From NCBI RefSeq assembly GCF_001854865.1, contig NZ_MDDW01000026.1, forward strand, positions 279,535 through 287,897: a DNA stretch of 8,363 nt, given 5' to 3'. Each line of letters starts with the position of its first letter. Position 1 is the first letter of the stretch. The stretch comes from Rhizobium sp. LCM 4573 (GTDB taxonomy: Bacteria; Pseudomonadota; Alphaproteobacteria; Rhizobiales; Rhizobiaceae). Of the stretch, positions 1 to 8,006 are shown in pieces. A model generated the notes under the pieces. That model was not told where the DNA came from and did not search any database. It saw only the letters and a program-made list of their open reading frames with translations. The translations under genes and the position numbers were made by a program.

Positions 1-458
1 GGGTATTTCTTCATCGACGCTTCCGGCGAGGGAAGGCCGACACGCTTCAACAATTCCAGCGCCCGGCGCTCAGCCTCCTGCCGGCCGGCGCCATGCACGA
101 GCATGGTTTCGACGAGCTGCCAGCCGACCGTGTAAACCGGGTTCAGGTGGCCAAGCGGATCCTGGAAGATCATGGCGATGCGCCGGCCGTTGATCATTCG
201 ACGTTCGCCGGCGGACATCGTCAGCAGATCCCGCCCTTCGAAGAGAACCTGCCCGTTGGTTATCTCGCCCGGCGGCATGTCGATCAGGTTCATGATGGCG
301 GAAGCGGAGACCGACTTGCCCGATCCGCTTTCACCGAGAATGGCGAGCGTCTCACCGCGATCGAGATGCCAGCTTATGTTGCGGACCGCCTTGACCGTGC
401 CGCCGGCGGTATGGAACTGGACCGAAAGGTTGCGGACTTCCAGAAGATGCTCAGCCAT
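1..458 (-). CDS. Peptide-type ABC importer ATPase, DppD/OppD-like (C-terminus beyond window)
   Basis: This is the N-terminal 152 residues of a cytoplasmic ATP-hydrolysing subunit that would power the importer encoded just upstream. The Walker A loop GESGSGKS is at residues 42-49 and the Q-loop IFQDP at 97-101, followed by the HLNPVYTVGWQ stretch typical of the OppD/DppD subfamily. The reading frame runs off the left edge at residues KKY plus a partial Pro codon, just before the expected YPHxLSGG signature. The signature motif, Walker B and the C-terminal oligopeptide-binding region are therefore unseen rather than missing. The ATG overlaps the end of the preceding permease gene by 8 nt, with GGAGG (complement of 467-471) 8 nt upstream, which supports this start and suggests translational coupling. 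The family call is secure; the transported substrate cannot be read from this subunit. Confidence 0.93.
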   Translation of the reverse strand, partial: MAEHLLEVRNLSVQFHTAGGTVKAVRNISWHLDRGETLAILGESGSGKSVSASAIMNLIDMPPGEITNGQVLFEGRDLLTMSAGERRMINGRRIAMIFQDPLGHLNPVYTVGWQLVETMLVHGAGRQEAERRALELLKRVGLPSPEASMKKY

Positions 459-1389
459 TGGCTTTTCCTCCGATTTCGAGACGCCATCTTTGAGCGGGAT
501 CGAGTGCGATACGCATCCAGTTGGAGAGAAGGTTGAGCGACATGGTGGTGAGGATGATCGCGAGGCCGGGCCAGAAGGCCAGCCACCAGGCAGTCGCGAG
601 ATATTGCCTGCCCTGGCTCACCATCAGGCCCCAGGTGATCTGAGGCGGCTGGATGCCGATGCCGAGGAAGGAGAGCGAGCTCTCCGCAAGCATCACGAAG
701 GCAAAATCCAGCGTTGCGATCGTCACCAGCGTCGGAATTACCATCGGCAGGATGTGCCGAAATACGATGCGCACCGGCGAAGCACCCATGACCTCGGCCG
801 CTTCGACGAACATGCGTTGGCGGATTTCCATGACCTCCGCCCTGGTGGTGCGCAGATAGACCGGGATACGCGTGATCGCCAGCACGATGACCAGATTTCC
901 CACAGAAGGGGCCAGGATATAGAGCACGACGACGGCGAGCAGCAGCGAGGGGAAGGACATGATCACATCCGCCAGGCGCAGAATGACATTGCCGACCCGG
1001 CTGGAGGCGTAACCCGCCACCAGGCCGAGCAATGCACCGATGATCGACGAGCAGAGCACCGCACCCGCCGCGATCAGCATCGTGTTCTGCGCGGCCACCA
1101 CGACGCGCGGAAGTAGCGGCCGGCCGAGGGAATCCGATCCGAGCACGTAGAACCAGCCATTCGCAATGCTGAAGGGCGGGGCGTTGCGGCCGCGCAGGTT
1201 CTGGCTCAGCGCAGCATCCCCCATCAGCATCGGACCGAACACCGCGCAGGAAATGACGACCAACAGGAAAATGGTCGCAGCAAGGGCGAACTTGTCTCGC
1301 CAAAGCATGCCGAGCACACCCCTGATCCGGCCCTTCTGCTGGACTTCGGCTTGCGTTGAGGTTCCCGGCAGAGACTGGGTCATGGTCAT
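451..1389 (-). CDS. ABC importer permease, DppC/OppC-like
   Basis: This is the second inner-membrane subunit of the peptide-family importer, 312 residues, a normal length for DppC-type proteins. A short cytoplasmic N-terminus leads into a first membrane helix at about 35-55. The DppC hallmark GSDSLGRPLLPR is at 84-95, where the family usually has GTDxLGRDxxSR. Further hydrophobic segments lie at about 103-127, 145-175, 215-235 and 268-290. The EAA coupling loop, which docks on the ATPase, is at about 195-215 (VEAAEVMGASPVRIVFRHILP), and SLSFLGIGIQPP at 238-249 is also typical. The gene begins 4 nt after the DppB-like stop codon. Two in-frame ATGs are possible, at 1389 and 1383; an AAGG lies 2 nt before the first but 8 nt before the second, so 1383 may be the true start. 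An upstream in-frame extension to 1425 would overlap the previous gene and is unlikely. Confidence 0.94.
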   Translation of the reverse strand: MTMTQSLPGTSTQAEVQQKGRIRGVLGMLWRDKFALAATIFLLVVISCAVFGPMLMGDAALSQNLRGRNAPPFSIANGWFYVLGSDSLGRPLLPRVVVAAQNTMLIAAGAVLCSSIIGALLGLVAGYASSRVGNVILRLADVIMSFPSLLLAVVVLYILAPSVGNLVIVLAITRIPVYLRTTRAEVMEIRQRMFVEAAEVMGASPVRIVFRHILPMVIPTLVTIATLDFAFVMLAESSLSFLGIGIQPPQITWGLMVSQGRQYLATAWWLAFWPGLAIILTTMSLNLLSNWMRIALDPAQRWRLEIGGKANG

Positions 1390-1393
1390 GGCC

Positions 1394-2308
1394 TTAGGTC
1401 CGGACGCGTGGATCGAGGATCGCATAGGCGATGTCGATCAGGAGATTCATGACGAAGATTGCAAGCGCGGTCACCATGATCGCGGCGAGCACGACGTTGA
1501 AATCCCGCTGCAGGATGGAATCGATCATCAGCTTGCCGACACCCGGAAAACCGAAAATCGTCTCGATGATCACCGCCCCGTTGAGCATGGCGGCGGCCTG
1601 GTCCCCGATCACCGTGATCACCGGCAGCATGGCGTTGCGCAGTGTATGAACGAAGATGATCGACGTATTGCCCACCCCCTTTGCCCGCGCGGTCTTCACA
1701 TAGAGCGATCCGAAGGACTGAATCATCGACCCGCGGACGATCTGCAGGATGAGCCCGAAGGGACGAATGAACAGGACGGCTACCGGCAGTATCCAATGCC
1801 AGACGGTTCCTGTGCCAGAGGTCGGCAGCCAGGCGAAATTGACGGCGAAAACGACGATGGCGACGATCGCCACCCAGAAGTCCGGAGCAGACGCCCCGAT
1901 CAGCGAGACCACGGATGCGAAGCGGTCGAATATGCCGTCAGGCCGGAAAGCGGCAAGTGATCCGATCACGATCGCGGCGATGGAGACGAGCGCAATGGTA
2001 ATGGCGGCGAGCTGGAAGGTCCAGGCAAAGCCTTCGAAAACAACATCTATCGCCGGGCGGGCCTGGCGTAGAGACTGACCGAAATCGAGATGGAGGAGAT
2101 CCCAGACATAGCGGCCGAATTGCACGATCAGCGGATCGTTCAACCCATGCAGGCGGCGAAAATTGTCGAGCATTTCCTGCGTCGCCTCTCTCGGCAGGAA
2201 CAGGGCTGCGGGATCACCCGTCAGCCGCGACAGGAAGAATACCATCACCACCAATGCGGCGAGCGAAAAGAAGCTCGAAAGGACCCGGCCGAAAATGAGT
2301 TTTCGCAT
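1394..2308 (-). CDS. ABC importer permease, DppB/OppB-like
   Basis: This is the first inner-membrane subunit of the importer, 304 residues, close to the usual length of the DppB family. Membrane helix 1 is at about 8-28, followed by the conserved periplasmic stretch with GDPAALFLP (31-39), HGLNDPL (54-60) and DFGQSL (75-80). Further helices lie at about 97-120, 133-158, 170-190, 228-250 and 272-297. The EAA loop is at about 203-225 (YVKTARAKGVGNTSIIFVHT begins it) and IETIFGFPGVGKLM at 248-261 is a strong DppB signature. The chosen ATG has GAGGAG (complement of 2315-2320) 6 nt upstream. The open frame extends 35 codons further upstream, but that extension runs through the intercistronic hairpin and reads as basic, low-complexity sequence, so I reject it. 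The gene is co-oriented with the binding-protein gene across a 57-nt spacer. Confidence 0.95.
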   Translation of the reverse strand: MRKLIFGRVLSSFFSLAALVVMVFFLSRLTGDPAALFLPREATQEMLDNFRRLHGLNDPLIVQFGRYVWDLLHLDFGQSLRQARPAIDVVFEGFAWTFQLAAITIALVSIAAIVIGSLAAFRPDGIFDRFASVVSLIGASAPDFWVAIVAIVVFAVNFAWLPTSGTGTVWHWILPVAVLFIRPFGLILQIVRGSMIQSFGSLYVKTARAKGVGNTSIIFVHTLRNAMLPVITVIGDQAAAMLNGAVIIETIFGFPGVGKLMIDSILQRDFNVVLAAIMVTALAIFVMNLLIDIAYAILDPRVRT

Positions 2309-2325
2309 TGTCTTCTCCTCATGCA

Positions 2326-2360
2326 GAAGGAAGGCGCGGCCGGCAGCCGCGCCTTTCTTT
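2326..2360 (-). promoter_or_regulatory. Intercistronic hairpin between binding-protein and permease genes
   Basis: The 10-nt arm AAGGCGCGGC (2331-2340) is a perfect inverted match to GCCGCGCCTT (2346-2355), with a 5-nt loop. Read as plus-strand RNA the pairing extends outward with G-U pairs to about 2326/2360, and a T-rich stretch follows. In the operon's own minus-strand mRNA the stem is the 10-bp core, followed by CCTTCCTTC, a poor intrinsic terminator tail. The hairpin falls directly after the stop codon of the abundantly needed binding protein and before the permease gene. Such hairpins are known in binding-protein operons to protect the 3' end of the upstream message or cause partial termination. 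Its role here is inferred. Confidence 0.6.
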
Positions 2361-2366
2361 TTTCGC

Positions 2367-3881
2367 TTATTTGAAGCCGACCTGAGACAGCTGCAGCTGG
2401 CTGTTGGTCGCAATCGTCGGCTTGAAGGTTACGCGCGGGTTGACGCGGGCGAAGCTGACCTGATTGAAGAGCAGCACGTCGGCGACCACATCATTGTTGA
2501 GATAGGCGAACAGATCGGACCACTTCTTGGCGCGGTCTTCACCCGTCGCGGCGGTCGCATCCTCGATCATCTGATCGACCTTCGGATCGGAGAAGCCCGA
2601 CTGCGGTCCATTGCTGTGATATTTGAAGAACATCGAGAAGACCGGATCGCCACGAGCATTGTCGTGCTGCGCGGCGACGAGCTGCGCGGTGCGATCTTCG
2701 GCGAAGGGCTTGCCGTAGATGTCCTCGAACTCGGCCACCTCATACATCTGCAGATCGACATTGAAGCCGACATCGGTGAGCATGCTCTGGATTGCTTCCA
2801 TCACCTCGAGCACGTTCGGGAAGAGATTGCTGCGGCCGATCAGCGTGATCTTGGAATCGACGGCGACACCGTCGGCCTTCGCGTCGGCGATCAGCGCCTT
2901 GGCCTTCTCGGCATCGAAGGGCCAAGGCTTGATGTCCTTGTTGAAGCCGAGCGTCGTCGGCGGCACCATGGCGGTGGCGAGTGTGGTCTCGGCCGGCACC
3001 AGCGTGCCGACGAAGGCCTGCCTGTCGATCGCCAGGTTCAGGGCTTCACGGATGCGTTTGTCCTGAAGCGGCGGCTTGCCCTGGTCGATGCGCATATAGA
3101 AGACTTCAGAATTGGGATAGGCCTGATCGGTTTCCGCATTGGTGGCGTCGGTCACCGAAATGGCCGGTGCGATATCGGCCTCGCCCGTCTGCACCATGGC
3201 TGCCGCCACGGCCGGATCGGTGCGGAAGACATAGGTGGCTTTCTCCACCTGGGGCGCATCACCCCAATAGTCGCCGCGACGCTCAAGCACGATGTTCTGG
3301 CCGACATTCCATGCGGCCATCTTGTAGGGGCCTGTGCCGATCGGATCACGGACGAACTGCATCGGCGTGTCGGACGGTACGATCGTCACGATCGACATCA
3401 AAAGGGGAAGGATCGCCTGCTTCGGCTCGGCGGTGATATCGATCGTGGAAGGATCGACCACGGTCGCAGTGATCTTGGTCGAACCGAAATAGCGAGGTGT
3501 CTCGCAGCTCAGATCCTTGCTCATGGCGCGGTCGATCGAGTGCTTCACATCCTCCGCGTCAAAGTCCGAGCCGTCGGAGAACTTGACGTTCTTGCGCAGG
3601 TGGAAACGCCACGTGCTGTCGTTCTGCTGATCCCAGCTTTCCGCCAGCCGCGGCATCAGGCCCTTGTCGCCGACGACATCGAATTCGGTCAGGGTTTCAT
3701 TGATGTTCTGCAGCAGTACGCGCCCGATATTCGAGCGGGTGGACATGCACGGCTCCATGAGATCGACGCCTTCGCCGAGAACGATGGTGACATCCTTGGA
3801 GGCGTTTTGCGCCGATGCCGGCACGGCTAGGTGAACGGCACTCAGGAGAGCGGCGCCCAATGACATGAGACTGCGTTTCAT
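2367..3881 (-). CDS. Periplasmic substrate-binding protein, SBP_bac_5 (DppA/OppA) family
   Basis: This secreted receptor would capture the substrate and deliver it to the membrane permeases; at 504 residues it has the normal length for the family. The N-terminus is a clear Sec signal peptide: MKR, a hydrophobic core at about 5-20, then PASA with likely cleavage between A24 and Q25. Family landmarks follow in order: LAESWDQQNDSTWRFHLRKN starting at 79, VKFSDGSDFDAEDV (99-112), PIGTGPYKMAAW (180-191), RIREALNLAIDRQAF (276-290) and SDPKVDQMIEDA (431-442). The mature part has two cysteines, C45 and C126, which could form a disulfide in the periplasm. The start is set by GGGAGG 6 nt upstream of the ATG. 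It is the first gene of the importer operon and divergent from the sialidase-like gene. Family members bind peptides, nickel, opines or oligosaccharides, so the ligand is not determined by sequence alone. Confidence 0.95.
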   Translation of the reverse strand: MKRSLMSLGAALLSAVHLAVPASAQNASKDVTIVLGEGVDLMEPCMSTRSNIGRVLLQNINETLTEFDVVGDKGLMPRLAESWDQQNDSTWRFHLRKNVKFSDGSDFDAEDVKHSIDRAMSKDLSCETPRYFGSTKITATVVDPSTIDITAEPKQAILPLLMSIVTIVPSDTPMQFVRDPIGTGPYKMAAWNVGQNIVLERRGDYWGDAPQVEKATYVFRTDPAVAAAMVQTGEADIAPAISVTDATNAETDQAYPNSEVFYMRIDQGKPPLQDKRIREALNLAIDRQAFVGTLVPAETTLATAMVPPTTLGFNKDIKPWPFDAEKAKALIADAKADGVAVDSKITLIGRSNLFPNVLEVMEAIQSMLTDVGFNVDLQMYEVAEFEDIYGKPFAEDRTAQLVAAQHDNARGDPVFSMFFKYHSNGPQSGFSDPKVDQMIEDATAATGEDRAKKWSDLFAYLNNDVVADVLLFNQVSFARVNPRVTFKPTIATNSQLQLSQVGFK

Positions 3882-3882
3882 A

Positions 3883-3900
3883 GTGATCCTCCCTGATCAC
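3883..3900 (-). promoter_or_regulatory. Ribosome-binding site displayed in a small hairpin loop
   Basis: Arms GTGATC (3883-3888) and GATCAC (3895-3900) are perfect inverted repeats around a 6-nt loop. On the minus-strand mRNA the loop reads AGGGAG, so nearly the whole Shine-Dalgarno sequence of the binding-protein gene sits in the loop, 6 nt from its ATG. The ribosome-binding site itself is well supported; the idea that the hairpin controls access to it is inference. Confidence 0.55.
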
Positions 3901-4058
3901 GGCGGGTTAACACCAAAGCTTTCGCCGGAACCTGTCGAACCAGGCCGCCGGCAAGATATGCGCGTCATCGTCGATCATCGCCACCGCGGCGAGCACGATT
4001 ATTCTCATGGACGATGGTTTCCTCCGCGGCTGGCGCAGCTTGACACCCTGTAAAGATG

Positions 4059-4108
4059 CGGCCTGCCGTCACCCGGTGCTCTTGCGAGAAGCTTGTGCCG
4101 GCAGGCCG
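4059..4108. repeat. 10-bp perfect inverted repeat in the leader of the importer operon
   Basis: CGGCCTGCCG (4059-4068) pairs perfectly with CGGCAGGCCG (4099-4108). After one mismatch the pairing continues for three more bases (CAC 4070-4072 with GTG 4095-4097), leaving a loop of about 22 nt that can itself form a weak CTC/GAG stem. If the importer promoter lies in the AT-rich part, this element is transcribed about 180 nt upstream of the binding-protein start codon. On that strand it is followed by CATCTTTAC, only a weak U-tract. It could be an attenuator, a protein-binding site or a relic; the sequence shows only the symmetry. Confidence 0.5.
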
Positions 4109-4168
4109 GCTTTCCCACTGAGCTTCCATCTCCAATACACCAAGATTGACGTTTTTCCTCACAACATG

Positions 4169-4217
4169 TCAACTGGTAACATGAAATCGGTTTTCATTGA
4201 GCGCCACCCAGTCAACT
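4169..4217. repeat. GTCAACT direct repeats 42 bp apart (candidate operator)
   Basis: The heptamer GTCAACT occurs at 4169-4175 and again at 4211-4217, a start-to-start distance of 42 bp, which is close to four helical turns. Inverted copies of its GTCAA core (TTGAC) lie on either side at 4146-4150 and 4290-4294. The left copy also lies in a partly symmetric block, CATGT (4165-4169) and ACATG (4179-4183). Position between divergent promoters makes an operator plausible, but TTGAC is also the -35 consensus, so chance or promoter function could explain some copies. Confidence 0.35.
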
Positions 4218-4246
4218 ACTTTGGGATTTATTCCATAATTTTCATA

Positions 4247-4275
4247 ATGTTAAAAGAAATCCACGCCGACATCAA
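4247..4275 (-). promoter_or_regulatory. Candidate promoter for the importer operon
   Basis: On the minus strand TTGATG (complement of 4270-4275), a 17-nt spacer and TAACAT (complement of 4247-4252) resemble a sigma-70 promoter, each hexamer matching four of six consensus bases. It would give a leader of roughly 360 nt that includes the inverted repeats at 4059-4108 and 3925-3953. A perfect TTGACA (complement of 4167-4172) lies closer to the gene but has no good -10 at the right distance. Support is by position and hexamers only. Confidence 0.3.
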
Positions 4276-4289
4276 TATGAAATTCCAAC

Positions 4290-4318
4290 TTGACAACATT
4301 TACGACAATGCAGATGCT
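4290..4318 (+). promoter_or_regulatory. Candidate promoter for the sialidase-like gene
   Basis: A perfect -35 hexamer TTGACA (4290-4295) is followed after 17 nt by GATGCT (4313-4318), a weak three-of-six -10 match; this would start transcription about 30 nt before the ATG. An alternative upstream is TTGGGA (4221-4226), a 16-nt spacer and CATAAT (4243-4248), with a better -10 but weaker -35. The sequence does not decide between them. Confidence 0.3.
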
Positions 4319-4342
4319 CGCCCATCATAGCGTCGTATTTGA

Positions 4343-4347
4343 GGAGG
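4343..4347 (+). promoter_or_regulatory. Ribosome-binding site that fixes the start of the sialidase-like gene
   Basis: GGAGG at 4343-4347, within a GAGGAGGAGA run, lies 8 nt before the ATG at 4356. The reading frame is open further upstream to a TTG at 4290, but that stretch overlaps the promoter region and has no ribosome-binding site, so the ATG at 4356 is preferred. Confidence 0.8.
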
Positions 4348-4355
4348 AGAGAACC

Positions 4356-5519
4356 ATGTCCCCGGAGGAAATCGAACGTCGGATGAACGGGGTGATTGCC
4401 GATCTCGGTGGCGGGCGCTCGGAGGCTTTCCTTCCCTCCCCAGCGGTTCAAAATCATGCCGCCTTCCTGGCATGGTTGCCGGACGGCAGCCTCGGCTGCA
4501 CATGGTTCGGGGGAACGCTCGAAGGCAAATCCGACATCTCGATCCACATCGCTCGGCTGCTTGCCGACAGCGGCCGCTGGACCGCCCCATCGCAAGTGAC
4601 GGACGATCCCGCGCATTCGGAGCAGAACCCCGTGCTCTGGGTGGACAACGATGGCGGACTCTTCCTTTTCCATACCTCGCAGGCTTCGGGAAACCAGGAA
4701 GGAAGCGCGGTCAAGTCCCGACCGCTGCGCCTTGCCGACGAGGGCGTAATCTCCGGCAGGTCGAAAACCTTGCCGCTGCCGCGCGGCACTTTCATTCGCG
4801 CGTCGATCGTCCGTCGCGGCGACGGCGCGCTCCTCCTGCCGCTCTTCCTATGCAAGGCGAAGGACGGGGCCAAGTGGAACGGCAGCCACGACACGGCCGC
4901 CTTGGCAATTAGTGACGACAATGGCGAGACTTGGCGCGTCGTTCACGTGCCGCAATCCTTCGGCTGCGTGCATATGACCATCGTGCCTCTTGGTGGCCTC
5001 AAAATGGCGGCCTTCTTTCGCCGGCGGCAGGCCGATTTCGTCTATCGAAGCGCAAGCGAGGATGGCGGCGAGACCTGGAGCGTGCCGGAAGCGACGGATG
5101 TTCCCAACAACAACTCCTCCATCAATGCCATTCGCCTGCGGGATGGGCGGATTGCGCTCCTCTGCAACCCGGTCTCCGCCTCCTATTCCAAGGATCGGCG
5201 CGCATCCCTCTACGACGAACTCGGCGAGAACGACGACCGGCCCGATTCCGACGGCGGGATCGAGCCTATCTGGGGCGTACCGCGCGCGCCGCTGACGCTC
5301 TGCCTCTCATCGGACGACGGAAAGACCTTTCCGGTCCGAAAGCTGGTGGAGGACGGTCCCGGCACATGCCTTTCGAACAACTCGGTCGATGGCCACAACA
5401 AGGAGCTTTCCTATCCGGTGCTTCTAGAGGACCAGGACGGCACGCTGCACCTTGCCTTCACCTTCCATCGCCGGGCCATCAAATATGTGCGGCTGGCATC
5501 CGACTGGCTGAAAGCGTAA
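4356..5519 (+). CDS. Sialidase-like BNR/Asp-box beta-propeller protein
   Basis: This 387-residue protein is predicted to fold as a sialidase-type six-bladed propeller. Asp-box motifs (SxDxGxTW) are visible at 186-193 (SDDNGETW), 234-241 (SEDGGETW) and, degenerate with Phe for Trp, at 319-325 (SDDGKTF). Other traits of the BNR_2 sialidase-like family are WFGGTLEGKSD (50-60), SEQNPVLW (88-95), HMTIVP (206-211), NNNSSINAIR (251-260) and the C-terminal ELSYP (350-354) with FTFHRRAIKYVRL (368-380). There is no signal peptide or membrane segment, so it probably acts in the cytosol on imported or internal substrate. Many relatives are annotated as exo-alpha-sialidase by fold alone, and I cannot assign the catalytic Arg triad, Tyr/Glu pair or Asp with confidence; D60 is a conceivable acid/base. 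It could hydrolyse another glycosidic bond. It is divergent from the importer operon, which suggests a functional link. Confidence 0.85.
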   Translation: MSPEEIERRMNGVIADLGGGRSEAFLPSPAVQNHAAFLAWLPDGSLGCTWFGGTLEGKSDISIHIARLLADSGRWTAPSQVTDDPAHSEQNPVLWVDNDGGLFLFHTSQASGNQEGSAVKSRPLRLADEGVISGRSKTLPLPRGTFIRASIVRRGDGALLLPLFLCKAKDGAKWNGSHDTAALAISDDNGETWRVVHVPQSFGCVHMTIVPLGGLKMAAFFRRRQADFVYRSASEDGGETWSVPEATDVPNNNSSINAIRLRDGRIALLCNPVSASYSKDRRASLYDELGENDDRPDSDGGIEPIWGVPRAPLTLCLSSDDGKTFPVRKLVEDGPGTCLSNNSVDGHNKELSYPVLLEDQDGTLHLAFTFHRRAIKYVRLASDWLKA

Positions 5520-5551
5520 TGGAGCGGGCGCTCATCTCTTGACCGGAAAAT

Positions 5552-5579
5552 GGCGGCCGACCAAGCCGCCTTGTTCTTC
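5552..5579 (+). terminator. Terminator-like hairpin between convergent genes
   Basis: GGCGGC (5552-5557) and GCCGCC (5565-5570) form a 6-bp all-GC stem with a 7-nt loop, followed by TTGTTCTTC. It begins 32 nt after the stop codon of the sialidase-like gene and lies in the 81-nt gap before the convergent ftsK-type gene. The tail is T-rich but interrupted, so it is a moderate Rho-independent terminator candidate for the plus strand. Confidence 0.5.
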
Positions 5580-5600
5580 ATAGTCCGGGCATCCGCCCCG

Positions 5601-8006
<2,406 letters not shown>

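Larger units (their letters stand above)
3882..4355. other. Divergent intergenic control region without a supported gene
   Basis: About 470 nt separate the two divergent start codons. I see no credible gene here: the short frames that cross it have no ribosome-binding site or recognisable domain. Base composition changes sharply inside it. The part nearest the binding-protein gene (to about 4140) is GC-rich and holds inverted repeats: 3883-3900, an imperfect hairpin 3925-3953 (GCCGG, CCTG, loop, CAGG, CCGGC), and 4059-4108. From about 4141 to 4310 it is AT-rich and holds TTGAC/GTCAA boxes and promoter-like hexamers on both strands. It most likely contains both divergent promoters and their operators. 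Confidence 0.7.

Noticed and set aside
172..1116. Plus-strand open frame of 314 codons over the ATPase and permease genes
   Set aside because: It overlaps two well-supported minus-strand genes and its product is dominated by Arg, Asp, His and Gln without any domain, typical of an antisense shadow.
2309..2413. 35-codon upstream extension of the DppB-like permease
   Set aside because: It runs through the intercistronic hairpin and into the end of the binding-protein gene, adds a Lys/Arg/Ala-rich segment ahead of the usual N-terminal helix, and the ATG at 2308 has a good ribosome-binding site.
2163..3830. Long plus-strand open frame of 555 codons across the importer operon
   Set aside because: It lies antisense to the binding-protein gene, which has a signal peptide and clear family motifs. 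The translation is rich in Arg, His, Asp and Gly, as expected from reverse reading of a high-GC gene, and has no recognisable domain.
4007..4330. Small plus-strand frame of 107 codons in the divergent region
   Set aside because: It has no ribosome-binding site, crosses the sharp change in base composition and the candidate promoters, overlaps the start of the sialidase-like gene's leader, and shows no recognisable domain.
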